From an uncultured bacterium (lineage in GTDB: Bacteria; Bacillota; Clostridia; Oscillospirales; Ruminococcaceae): 21,347 nucleotides of DNA. The notes beneath the pieces were generated by a model. The model saw nothing but the letters and a program-made list of their open reading frames with translations. It did not search any database and was not told where the DNA came from. Shown piece after piece: positions 1-6,270 of the stretch. The stretch covers positions 1-21,347 of the forward strand of contig CAJMLQ010000044.1 in the NCBI GenBank assembly GCA_905214265.1, in the 5' to 3' direction. Positions within the stretch are counted from its first letter, which is position 1. The number at the start of each line of letters is the position of its first letter. Made by a program: the position numbers and the translations under genes.

Positions 1-1040
1 GTGAACACGTCGGTCAGATCCAAACCGTAACCGCTTTCGTAAGGGATACCGATATCCTCGAAAGCGCCGCTGTAGCGATAAGTCATCTCAGATTTATCGG
101 AGAAGTTGAAGTAGGCGAGCACGAATTCGTTGTTGGCCAGATGGCGGATGAAGAAGTAGTGATCGTCTCCGGACTTTCCGGCCAGATAAGGCGCACGGCA
201 CTCCTCATCTTGGTTGATGGCGATGAGTTCTTTATTGAGCAGCAGCTCGCGGCTGGTGTCACTGAGGCTGCGGATGTCGCCGCCCATCATCAGCGGTACG
301 CCGAACAGGCACCAGAGTGCAAAGTGTGTGCGGTACTCCACGTCGTTGCAGCCGCCGAAGCCGACGTTGCCCTTGCCGTACATACCGACGACCAGCATAT
401 CCGGGTCGTTGAAGCAGCCAGAGCCGGACATACAGAGGTTGTCGATCTGGCTGACCGCAATATTCTTGAAGGACTGATAGTTATCCTGGATGTCACCGGT
501 GGAACGATACATGTGGACGCCGATGGAATCCATCCACTTCCAAGGCTCTTGCAGGCCCCAGTTACAGGCGGAGAACAGGATTTCCCGGCCGCTGGCCTTC
601 AGGGCCATACTCATGCGGTGATACCGGCCTATGCAGTCGCCAGTCTCCGGAAAGTTGCAGAAGTCGTACTTGAGGAAATCTACACCCCACTCCGCGAAGG
701 TCTTGGCGTCGATATACTCATGATCATAGCTGGAGGGGTAGCCCGCACAGGTCCGGACACCGGCGCAGGAATACATACCGAACTTTAGGCCCTTACTGTG
801 AACGTAATCGGCCACGGCCTTCATACCGTTGGGAAATTTTTCATGGTCAGGAACCAAACGGCCGTTCTCGTCCCGCTCCATTTCGGACCAACAGTCGTCG
901 ATGACCAAGTACTCGTATCCAGCAGCCAGATAGCCTTTTTCCACCATGGCATCTGCGATTTCCATAATGAGTTTTTCGTTGATATGTTCTCCAAACGTAT
1001 TCCAGGAATTCCATCCCATCGGGGGGCGTTTTGCCAGCAT
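1..1040 (-). CDS. Alpha-galactosidase, GH27 family (partial, 3' end outside window)
   Basis: This gene encodes a retaining alpha-galactosidase that removes terminal alpha-linked galactose from oligosaccharides. I translated the minus strand by hand: 346 codons are visible and the C-terminal end lies beyond base 1. GH27 hallmarks are the N-terminal MGWNSWN (residues 8-14), VIDDCW (46-51), KYDFC (124-128) with the predicted nucleophile Asp126, and STGDIQDN (180-187) with the predicted acid/base Asp183. CFNDPDML (209-216) and MMGGDIRSLSD (251-261) complete the (beta/alpha)8 barrel, and the start of the C-terminal beta-sandwich follows. No signal peptide is seen, so the enzyme is probably cytoplasmic. 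The start at 1040 follows GGAGAG at a good distance, and a consensus promoter lies upstream. It is transcribed alone and away from its neighbours in this window; whether it belongs to a longer operon cannot be seen. The family call is firm, the exact substrate is not. Confidence 0.93.
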   Translation of the reverse strand, partial: MLAKRPPMGWNSWNTFGEHINEKLIMEIADAMVEKGYLAAGYEYLVIDDCWSEMERDENGRLVPDHEKFPNGMKAVADYVHSKGLKFGMYSCAGVRTCAGYPSSYDHEYIDAKTFAEWGVDFLKYDFCNFPETGDCIGRYHRMSMALKASGREILFSACNWGLQEPWKWMDSIGVHMYRSTGDIQDNYQSFKNIAVSQIDNLCMSGSGCFNDPDMLVVGMYGKGNVGFGGCNDVEYRTHFALWCLFGVPLMMGGDIRSLSDTSRELLLNKELIAINQDEECRAPYLAGKSGDDHYFFIRHLANNEFVLAYFNFSDKSEMTYRYSGAFEDIGIPYESGYGLDLTDVF

Positions 1041-1103
1041 AGTCGTCTCTCCTTTTCATGATTCCGGCAGGTTTTTCTCGGGCAGAAAGCCCTTCCGTTT
1101 CCT

Positions 1104-1131
1104 ATTATAACGCCTTTTTCCGGGATGTCAA
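1104..1131 (-). promoter_or_regulatory. Sigma-A promoter of the GH27 gene
   Basis: On the minus strand TTGACA (1126-1131) and TATAAT (1104-1109) are separated by 16 bp. Both hexamers are perfect consensus. The expected transcript start near 1097 leaves a leader of about 57 nt before the GH27 start codon. Confidence 0.85.
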
Positions 1132-1155
1132 CCCGTTTTTGGAAAATCCCCGATC

Positions 1156-1173
1156 CTGAAAATTTTGTTTCAG
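1156..1173. promoter_or_regulatory. Palindrome CTGAAA-N6-TTTCAG upstream of the GH27 promoter
   Basis: A 6+6 bp inverted repeat with a 6-bp AT-rich centre lies about 25-40 bp upstream of the GH27 -35 box, where class I activators often bind. The perfect consensus promoter, however, should not need an activator, so its function is open. No dedicated regulator for it is seen nearby. Confidence 0.35.
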
Positions 1174-1355
1174 ACGATATCCAATGGAAAGAGTAAATCT
1201 CATTTGGTTTTATGTTGCATTTTTGAAGAGACAAAGCTCCTAATACCGGCTTTTTTTCCGTTGCCTCCCTGCCGGCTGCAACATTAAGAAAACTTGCGGC
1301 TGTTTGAAGATTTTTGGGAAATTGGTCTGTTTTCTAAACGGATATTGCCTGGCCG

Positions 1356-1384
1356 TTGCACAGAAAATGCGATTGTGCTATACT
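1356..1384 (+). promoter_or_regulatory. Sigma-A promoter of the HD/PF06541 gene pair
   Basis: TTGCAC (1356-1361), a 17-bp spacer, then TATACT (1379-1384). The transcript would start near 1391, leaving about 29 nt before the ATG at 1420. GGTGAT at 1411-1416 could act as the ribosome site. Confidence 0.75.
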
Positions 1385-1419
1385 GTAAAAGGTAAATCCC
1401 CGGAAGGTTTGGTGATTTT

Positions 1420-1935
1420 ATGACACTAACAGCGGATGAACTCGCTTTTTTTAACCGTCTTCTTCAGGAAGTCGTCAAGCGCACCGATCTTTTGCAAATG
1501 GATCGCTTTATCCAGCACGGTGACACGTCAACTCTCTGGCACAGCATCGCGGTAGCCTATTACAGCCTCTGGTTCGCCCGGCGGCTCCGCCTTGACTGCC
1601 GCTGGAAAAGCCTCGTCTCCGGTGCGCTGCTTCACGACTATTTTTTATACGACTGGCATATTCCCGCCCCGGACCATCGGTTTCACGGCTTCACCCACCC
1701 GTGGGCGGCACTTCGAAACGCACAGCGCGACTGGCAGCTGGACGCAGTCCAGCAGAACATTATTGTGCGGCACATGTTCCCACTGACGCTGGTGCCGCCT
1801 CTCTGCCGGGAAGGACTGCTGGTCTGCCTGGTGGACAAGGGATGCTCCCTGGCGGAGACCTTCCGCCGAAAACGCTACCGGCAGCTCCACATTTTATGCG
1901 CCGGAGCTCTCCGGCAGGAGGGCTCACCATGCTGA
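1420..1935 (+). CDS. HD-domain phosphohydrolase
   Basis: This is a 171-residue metal-dependent phosphohydrolase of the HD superfamily. The metal ligands can be read: His41 in LWHS, the His72-Asp73 pair in LLHD, His93 in GFTHP, His118 in IVRHMFP, and Asp139 in LVDKG as the likely last ligand. There is no signal peptide, transmembrane segment or second domain, so it is a compact soluble enzyme. Its substrate is unknown; HD proteins of this size act on phosphate monoesters or nucleotides. The last 7 bases overlap the start of the PF06541 membrane protein gene, so the two are almost certainly co-translated and probably act together. I recall this pairing from other Clostridia, which supports a linked but uncharacterised role. 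The start has a consensus promoter about 36 bp upstream. Confidence 0.85.
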   Translation: MTLTADELAFFNRLLQEVVKRTDLLQMDRFIQHGDTSTLWHSIAVAYYSLWFARRLRLDCRWKSLVSGALLHDYFLYDWHIPAPDHRFHGFTHPWAALRNAQRDWQLDAVQQNIIVRHMFPLTLVPPLCREGLLVCLVDKGCSLAETFRRKRYRQLHILCAGALRQEGSPC

Positions 1936-2750
1936 CGCTCTGCAGGCTGTTTCTCTGGCTGCTGTTTTACAGCTTCGCCGGATGGGTCTACGAATCCATC
2001 CTCTGTTCCATCACGGAGAGGAAATGGGTCAACCGGGGCTTTTTGTATGGGCCGCTCTGCCCGATTTACGGTTCGGGGGCGGTGCTCATCCTCTTGATAC
2101 TGGGACGGCTTTCCAGCCCCATAGTGCTGTTCCTGGCGGGAATGGCCCTTTGCAGTGTCCTGGAATACACGGTTTCGTGGCTTCTGGAAAAGCTGTTTCA
2201 CGCCCGGTGGTGGGATTATTCCCATATGCGGTTTCAGCTAGGCGGCCGCATATGTCTGTTGGGGGCGCTGGTTTTCGGCGGGTTCGCTGTGGCGTTGGTT
2301 CTATGGATTCATCCGGCAGTCTATCTGGTTACGGTCAAGATCCCGGACAGGTGGATTTTCCTTTCTTCTGCCGTGTTGCTGTCCGCTGTCACGGCGGATA
2401 CTGCCGTCACCGTCTCCCGGATGCTCCGAATGAACAGCAAGCTCCAGGAAATCCAATCCGCCCTGAACGGCTTTCTCGAGGAATCCCGCGGCAAAGCACG
2501 GGAACTGCGGGACACTGTGGCCGGCGCTTCGCTGGAAAAGGTCCATGCGATCCGCGCCAATTTACTGGAAAGTTTTGAGAACAGCCGTTTTTATAATGAA
2601 CGGATCCGCACCCTGCTCCAGAAGCACACCTTTCAGGAACGCCGGTTCCTCCGATCTTTTCCGCGGATGCGCTCCATCCGTTATGCGGAAGCCTTCCAGA
2701 AGCTGCGCGAAGCGGCTAACCGACACCTTCCGCCCCGCGGCGGCAAATAG
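1929..2750 (+). CDS. PF06541-family membrane protein (putative ABC-transporter type IV)
   Basis: This 273-residue integral membrane protein belongs to the family labelled ABC_trans_CmpB, whose transport role is not proven. Family signatures are FAGWVYES (16-23), the GFLYGPLCPIYG block (37-48), WWDYS (94-98) and GGRICL (105-110). Hydrophobic segments lie at about 5-26, 50-70, 72-90, 106-134 and 142-160. The C-terminal 100 residues are charged, probably helical and cytoplasmic. The true start is ATG 1929: GGAGG sits just upstream, and it gives a 7-base overlap with the HD gene. An in-frame open stretch runs further upstream, but it would add 76 residues inside the HD gene without family similarity. 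The protein is not an ABC ATPase partner in any visible operon, so the database name should be treated with caution. Confidence 0.85.
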   Translation: MLTLCRLFLWLLFYSFAGWVYESILCSITERKWVNRGFLYGPLCPIYGSGAVLILLILGRLSSPIVLFLAGMALCSVLEYTVSWLLEKLFHARWWDYSHMRFQLGGRICLLGALVFGGFAVALVLWIHPAVYLVTVKIPDRWIFLSSAVLLSAVTADTAVTVSRMLRMNSKLQEIQSALNGFLEESRGKARELRDTVAGASLEKVHAIRANLLESFENSRFYNERIRTLLQKHTFQERRFLRSFPRMRSIRYAEAFQKLREAANRHLPPRGGK

Positions 2751-2751
2751 T

Positions 2752-3636
2752 TTACTCCTCCCTGCTGCTTTCCAGAATGGCGCGGATCAGGAACCGAAGC
2801 GGTTCGGAGAGAAATTTGTCTCGATGATAAACCAGGCTGAAAAAGCGGTGAAACTCTGCGTCGCGGATCGGCAGGATTCGGAAGACCCCGTCCCGGGCCT
2901 TCTGTTCCACCAGCATCCGGGAAATCACGCCCAGTCCTTGGTTTTCCCCCACGGCGCTGAGGATCGCGTCAGAGCTGTAGCAGGTCCACTTGGGCATGAT
3001 GGAAATGCCGCGGCTCCTCATGCTGTCTTCAAACAGCGCACGGGTCCCGCTTCCCTTTTCCCGGAGGATAAAATCCTGTCCCTCCAGATCCGCCGCGCAG
3101 ACGCTGTCTCTGGCGGCATACGGGTGTCCGGCACCGCAGATGAGAACCAACTCGTCTCGGATCACCGGGGTTACCTGGAGCTCCGGGCTGGTGATCTGCC
3201 CTTCCACAAATGCCAAGTCCAGAGAGCTGTTTAAAAGCATTTTTTCGATCACATGGGTGTTGTCCACCACCACCTGGGCCCGGACGGCGGGGTGCTCCTC
3301 TTCAAAGCGGCGGATAATCCCAGCGAGGACACAATTTCCTACCGTAAGGGTGGCACCGGCCCGCAGAACCACAGAATCCGCTGCATTTCGGAGGCTTCGC
3401 TCCATCTCCTCAAATAGGGAAACGGCGTGGCGGGCGTACTGCAGAAGCTGCTCTCCTGCGCTGGTGATATACAGCTTTTTGGAAAGGCGCTCGAACAGGC
3501 GGATCTGATAGGTCTCTTCCATTTCACTGATGACCTGGCTGACCGTGGGCTGCGCGATATAAAGATTTTTCGCAGCCTGGCTCATGGTGCCCGCTTCTGC
3601 GACAGCGATAAAAATCTTCAGGTGGCGGATCGTCAT
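2752..3636 (-). CDS. LysR-type transcriptional regulator, probable regulator of the divergent siroheme reductase gene
   Basis: This 294-residue LysR regulator has an N-terminal winged helix-turn-helix (about residues 1-60, including MSQAAKNLYIAQPTVSQVI) followed by the dimer-forming linker helix. The rest is a periplasmic-binding-protein-like effector domain (about 88-294). I place the start at 3636, because GGAGGG (3644-3649) lies 7 bp in front of it and LysR proteins begin with this MxIRHLKIF pattern; a TTG start at 3654 would put the ribosome site inside the gene. It is divergent from the siroheme reductase-like gene with a 118-bp shared region containing repeated CTATA elements. Bacillus CysL, a LysR protein that activates the sulfite reductase operon cysJI, is a fair analogy by role and arrangement. 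The gene ends one base from the convergent PF06541 gene. Confidence 0.9.
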   Translation of the reverse strand: MTIRHLKIFIAVAEAGTMSQAAKNLYIAQPTVSQVISEMEETYQIRLFERLSKKLYITSAGEQLLQYARHAVSLFEEMERSLRNAADSVVLRAGATLTVGNCVLAGIIRRFEEEHPAVRAQVVVDNTHVIEKMLLNSSLDLAFVEGQITSPELQVTPVIRDELVLICGAGHPYAARDSVCAADLEGQDFILREKGSGTRALFEDSMRSRGISIMPKWTCYSSDAILSAVGENQGLGVISRMLVEQKARDGVFRILPIRDAEFHRFFSLVYHRDKFLSEPLRFLIRAILESSREE

Positions 3637-3665
3637 TGGGAGTCCCTCCATCAATAGGTTTTTTG

Positions 3666-3692
3666 CTATATTACTAATTATAGAATACTATT
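3666..3692. promoter_or_regulatory. Candidate LysR binding region with repeated CTATA/TATAG half-sites
   Basis: CTATA (3666-3670) and TATAG (3679-3683) form an inverted repeat with an 8-bp centre, and ATAG-N4-CTAT follows at 3680-3691. A further CTATAAT overlaps the -10 box of the reductase gene. Such interrupted palindromes with T-N11-A character are typical LysR sites. The minus-strand TATAAT at 3677-3682 could be the LysR gene's own -10, which would make the site autoregulatory. Confidence 0.55.
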
Positions 3693-3714
3693 TTTCTTTA
3701 TACTTTGCAAGTGC

Positions 3715-3720
3715 TATAAT
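3715..3720 (+). promoter_or_regulatory. Extended -10 promoter of the siroheme reductase gene
   Basis: TATAAT at 3715-3720 is preceded by TGC, giving an extended -10 element. The -35 region (about 3691-3697, TTTTTCT) is poor, as expected for a promoter that needs a LysR activator bound just upstream. The transcript would start near 3727. Confidence 0.65.
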
Positions 3721-3754
3721 AAATGCAAAGAGATTCATAGAACGGAGTGATCAT

Positions 3755-4675
3755 ATGGCTATCGCAGCGCAAGATATCAAACGGGTAAAAGGCCAGGGAT
3801 TTTTAATCAACCGTGGAACCGAAAAGTTCTCCGCCCGCATCATCACAGAAAACGGCGTGTTGACCGCAGAGCAGATGGCGGCACTTGCCAAGGCCGCGGA
3901 CATATACGGAAATGGCACCATGGCGTTTACCTCCCGCCTGACGGTGGAGCTGCCAGGTATTCCCTATGAAAAAATCGAAGAGTTCCAAGCATTTGTCGCC
4001 AATGCTGGAATGGAAACCGGCGGAACCGGAGCCAAAGTCCGTCCCGTTGTATCGTGCAAGGGCACGACCTGCGTTTTCGGCCTCTACGATACCCAAGGAC
4101 TGGCGAAGGAGATTCACCATCGTTTCTACGAAGGCTACCACAGTGTCTCCCTGCCGCACAAATTTAAAATTGCCGCCGGAGGATGTCCGAACAACTGTGT
4201 CAAGCCTGATCTCAACGATCTGGGAATCGTCGGCCAGCGCGTTCCCACGGTTAATCCAGAAAAGTGCCGGGGCTGCGGCAAATGTCTGGTTTCCTTGGAA
4301 TGTCCCATGAAAGCTTCCCACGTACAGGACGGACTCCTGTCTATCGATAGAAGCCTGTGCAACAACTGCGGACGCTGCCTGACCAAATGTCCCTTCCATA
4401 GCATGGAGAGCGGAGAAACCCTTTACAAGGTCTATGTCGGCGGGCGCTGGGGCAAGCAGTACCGCATCGGCACACCGCTGACCCGACTCTTCACCCGGGA
4501 AGAGGTGCTGGACGTCATCGAAAAGGCCATCCTTCTCTTTAAAAGTGAAGGGCACCCCGGGGAACGTTTTGGATCCACGGTCGAACGTCTGGGTATGGAA
4601 AAAGTGGAAGAGATGCTGATCTCGGATGAACTGCTGACCCGAAAGAACGAAATTCTGACTGCCGTCAACGGATAA
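3755..4675 (+). CDS. Stand-alone siroheme and 4Fe-4S sulfite/nitrite reductase-like protein
   Basis: This 306-residue protein resembles the catalytic subunit of anaerobic sulfite reductase (AsrC) and other small dissimilatory-reductase-like proteins. The N-terminal part (1-100) is the siroheme-fold half-domain. A siroheme/4Fe-4S ligand set follows: Cys101 and Cys106 in CKGTTC, then Cys144 and Cys148 in GGCPNNC. A ferredoxin insert carries two clusters: Cys171, 174, 177, 183 (CX2CX2CX5CP) and Cys202, 205, 208, 212 (CX2CX2CX3CP). The last part returns to the reductase fold, with VGGRWGK at 228-234. The start at 3755 has GGAGTGA four bases upstream. No AsrA, AsrB or flavin partner lies next to it, so its electron donor (ferredoxin or another protein) is unknown. 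Sulfite is the likeliest substrate, but nitrite or another small oxyanion cannot be excluded. Confidence 0.82.
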   Translation: MAIAAQDIKRVKGQGFLINRGTEKFSARIITENGVLTAEQMAALAKAADIYGNGTMAFTSRLTVELPGIPYEKIEEFQAFVANAGMETGGTGAKVRPVVSCKGTTCVFGLYDTQGLAKEIHHRFYEGYHSVSLPHKFKIAAGGCPNNCVKPDLNDLGIVGQRVPTVNPEKCRGCGKCLVSLECPMKASHVQDGLLSIDRSLCNNCGRCLTKCPFHSMESGETLYKVYVGGRWGKQYRIGTPLTRLFTREEVLDVIEKAILLFKSEGHPGERFGSTVERLGMEKVEEMLISDELLTRKNEILTAVNG

Positions 4676-4691
4676 ATACCGATATATTCCC

Positions 4692-4732
4692 AAAAAACCG
4701 CATTCCTTTTAAAGAGGGGATGCGGTTTTTTG
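4692..4732 (+). terminator. Rho-independent terminator after the siroheme reductase gene
   Basis: AAAAAACCGCATTCC (4692-4706) pairs with GGGGATGCGGTTTTTT (4717-4732) with one G-T pair, leaving a short AT-rich loop and a T-tail. The A-run on the left arm would let it also work on the minus strand. Confidence 0.88.
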
Positions 4733-4811
4733 GCCTTCACCCCTCAAACAGTCCTTTTTCACAAAAGTCTCCCAAAACGCTAAATTTCCCTGAAAAAATT
4801 CAAAAAACCTC

Positions 4812-4840
4812 TTTACATTTCAGGAGAAATGTGATATTAT
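4812..4840 (+). promoter_or_regulatory. Promoter of the LacI-family gene
   Basis: TTTACA (4812-4817), a 17-bp spacer, then TATTAT (4835-4840). The transcript would start near 4847, so the first operator (4855-4868) lies immediately downstream of the start, as expected for autorepression. The resulting leader is about 150 nt. Confidence 0.72.
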
Positions 4841-4854
4841 AAACTCAAACAAAA

Positions 4855-4868
4855 CAAAAACGTTTTCG
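4855..4868. promoter_or_regulatory. LacI-type operator 1
   Basis: CAAAAACGTTTTCG is a 14-bp palindrome with one mismatch, centred on the CG at 4861-4862. It lies just after the predicted start of the lacI-type transcript. It shares the AAAACGTTTT core with three other sites in this window. Confidence 0.75.
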
Positions 4869-4944
4869 ATGTCTAAAAAATGTATATTTTTTCTGATTCC
4901 CGTTAATAGATTTATGTGTTGCTGGAATTTATGCTAATTTTTCA

Positions 4945-4970
4945 TTTTATCAAAAACGTTTTTGATAAAA
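4945..4970. promoter_or_regulatory. LacI-type operator 2, perfect 26-bp palindrome
   Basis: The half-site TTTTATCAAAAAC (4945-4957) is followed by its exact reverse complement (4958-4970). The centre lies 96 bp from operator 1 and 41 bp before the lacI-type start codon. It is the most perfect of the four sites and a strong autoregulation signal. Confidence 0.85.
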
Positions 4971-4998
4971 AGTTTCACAAGTCTAACGGGAGGCAGTC

Positions 4999-6018
4999 AT
5001 GGCAGTAACAATCAAGGACGTCGCCAAGCATGCCGGCGTGACCATCGGCACCGTATCGCGCGCCATTAATGGATATAAAGATATTAGTCCTGCCACAAAA
5101 GAACGGGTTTTCGCATCGGTGGAAGCACTGGGCTATACACCCAATGTGATCGCCCGTGGCCTTTCCTCCAAAACCAATACAAATATGGGGGTAATTATTT
5201 CCGGTCTTCTCAACAGCAACCTCAAGGACAACCTTTGGTATATGATGTTGCAGGGAATTTACCGCTACACCTCTCGATACAATATTGAAATTTCAATTTA
5301 TACCACAGACAGCAGCCAGCAGAAACGAAAATCCTACAGGCAGTTTTGCCGGGAGCGAAACCTTGCTGGTGCAATTTTAAGTGGTATCACGACAACGGAC
5401 CCTTATTTTGAAGAACTGATGCAGGCGGATATCCCCTGCGTGGTGATCGACGTCCCGGTCATCGGCCAAAAGGCGGGCTGCATTTCCATCGACAACATCC
5501 AGGCTTCCCGGGAGATGGTCGAGTATCTGATTCACCTGGGACATCAGCGCTTTGTCGTAATTGCCGGCAAAAAAGAGACTTCGGTCACTTTGGAGCGGAT
5601 GGCCGGTATCCGGCAGGGATTGCTGGCCCACGGGCTGGAGTTGGATGGAAGCGACATCCTTTACTGTGATTTCAATGAAACAACAGCCTTTCAAAAAGTG
5701 AAAGAATATGTTGCTGAATACCGAAAAACCCGGGGTCTGTGCTTCGTATGCATGAGCGACGTCATGGCAATCGGCGCCATCCGCGCACTGAACGAATGCG
5801 GATACCGGGTACCGGATGATTTTTCGGTTACGGGATTTGACGATATCCCACTGGCCGAATTTCTCCGTCCGGCTCTGACTACCGTCCGTCAGGATTTCAA
5901 CGAGTTTGGCTACCAGAGCGCGAGACTTCTGAAAAAGATTATTCAAAACCAAGCTGCACCGCAGCATCTCTACATCCCCCATCAGATTATCACCAGAGAA
6001 AGCGTCCGTCCCTACTGA
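4999..6018 (+). CDS. LacI-family transcriptional regulator of the oligosaccharide locus
   Basis: This is a full-length (339-residue) LacI/GalR regulator, probably a repressor released by a sugar ligand. The N-terminal helix-turn-helix reads IKDVAKHAGVTIGTVSRAIN (5-24), followed by the hinge helix YTPNVIARGLSSKT (46-59). The periplasmic-binding-protein-like effector domain runs from about 62 to the end, with the family's VTGFDDIPLAEFLRPALTTV block near residue 280. The start has GGGAGG upstream. Four palindromes of the CG-centred type bound by LacI proteins flank this gene, two before it and two after it in front of the ABC transporter genes. This indicates that it controls itself and the transport/enzyme locus. 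The inducer is unknown; it could be the imported oligosaccharide or a breakdown product. Confidence 0.93.
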   Translation: MAVTIKDVAKHAGVTIGTVSRAINGYKDISPATKERVFASVEALGYTPNVIARGLSSKTNTNMGVIISGLLNSNLKDNLWYMMLQGIYRYTSRYNIEISIYTTDSSQQKRKSYRQFCRERNLAGAILSGITTTDPYFEELMQADIPCVVIDVPVIGQKAGCISIDNIQASREMVEYLIHLGHQRFVVIAGKKETSVTLERMAGIRQGLLAHGLELDGSDILYCDFNETTAFQKVKEYVAEYRKTRGLCFVCMSDVMAIGAIRALNECGYRVPDDFSVTGFDDIPLAEFLRPALTTVRQDFNEFGYQSARLLKKIIQNQAAPQHLYIPHQIITRESVRPY

Positions 6019-6025
6019 CGGACGC
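6002..6025 (+). other. Stem-loop overlapping the lacI-type stop codon
   Basis: GCGTCCGTC (6002-6010) pairs perfectly with GACGGACGC (6017-6025) around a CCTACT loop, with the TGA stop inside the structure. GACGC (6021-6025) could alternatively pair with GCGTC downstream (about 6037-6041), followed at a distance by a T6 run (6053-6058). It may be a weak terminator or an mRNA-stabilising end. Confidence 0.45.
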
Positions 6026-6068
6026 AGAACGAAGAAGCGTCTGCATGGGAACTTTTTTGCGACAGGTT

Positions 6069-6082
6069 CGAAAACGTTTTTG
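6069..6082. promoter_or_regulatory. LacI-type operator 3
   Basis: CGAAAACGTTTTTG is a near-perfect palindrome centred at 6075/6076. It lies about 195 bp before the first permease gene and 115 bp upstream of operator 4, consistent with an auxiliary site used in DNA looping. Confidence 0.75.
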
Positions 6083-6176
6083 TGAATCTGGCTGATTATT
6101 TTCTTGGCATTTTGGGGAAAAATAAAGTTTTCCACTCTGGGACCGCACACAGCGGCTGGAAAACGGTCCGGCAGCG

Positions 6177-6204
6177 AAGCTTTCGAAAACGTTTTTGAAA
6201 GCTT
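6177..6204. promoter_or_regulatory. LacI-type operator 4, 28-bp near-perfect palindrome
   Basis: The half AAGCTTTCGAAAAC (6177-6190) is followed by GTTTTTGAAAGCTT (6191-6204); a single position breaks the symmetry. It is immediately upstream of a TATAAA (6206-6211), so a bound repressor would cover the spacer and -35 region of the transporter operon. Confidence 0.85.
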
Positions 6205-6211
6205 CTATAAA
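6182..6211 (+). promoter_or_regulatory. Possible promoter of the ABC transporter/enzyme operon
   Basis: TATAAA at 6206-6211 is the best -10 candidate between lacI and the first permease gene. A weak TTCGAA (6182-6187) lies 18 bp upstream, inside operator 4. I found no better -35/-10 pair in the interval, so this call rests mainly on the operator position. Confidence 0.4.
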
Positions 6212-6270
6212 TAGAACGGTTGGTTCTGCGTCGGAATCAACCGAGAAAGAGAAAAGGGAGAGGGATCATT

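Larger units (their letters stand above)
1041..1419. other. Intergenic region between divergent GH27 and HD-domain genes
   Basis: This 379-bp AT-rich stretch has no credible gene. It holds the GH27 promoter and palindrome at its left end and the promoter of the HD/PF06541 pair at its right end. The middle (about 1180-1340) has a T-run near 1252-1258 and a small inverted repeat GTTGC (1260-1264)/GCAAC (1278-1282) with no T-tail on either strand. I assign these no function. Confidence 0.6.

Noticed and set aside
1260..1282. GTTGC/GCAAC inverted repeat as a terminator between GH27 and the HD gene
   Set aside because: There is no T-tail on either strand, and both neighbouring genes start, rather than end, in this region.
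1701..1928. N-terminal extension of the PF06541 protein by 76 residues
   Set aside because: It lies inside the HD gene, has no family similarity, and ATG 1929 has a good GGAGG.
3584..3754. N-terminal extension of the siroheme reductase by 57 residues
   Set aside because: It would run through the divergent promoter region and the LysR start; ATG 3755 has a ribosome site and a promoter at the right distance.
4855..6204. The AAAACGTTTT palindromes as CcpA cre sites
   Set aside because: They share the central CG with cre, but their longer symmetric flanks and confinement to positions around the local LacI gene fit a dedicated operator better. Dual use is not excluded.
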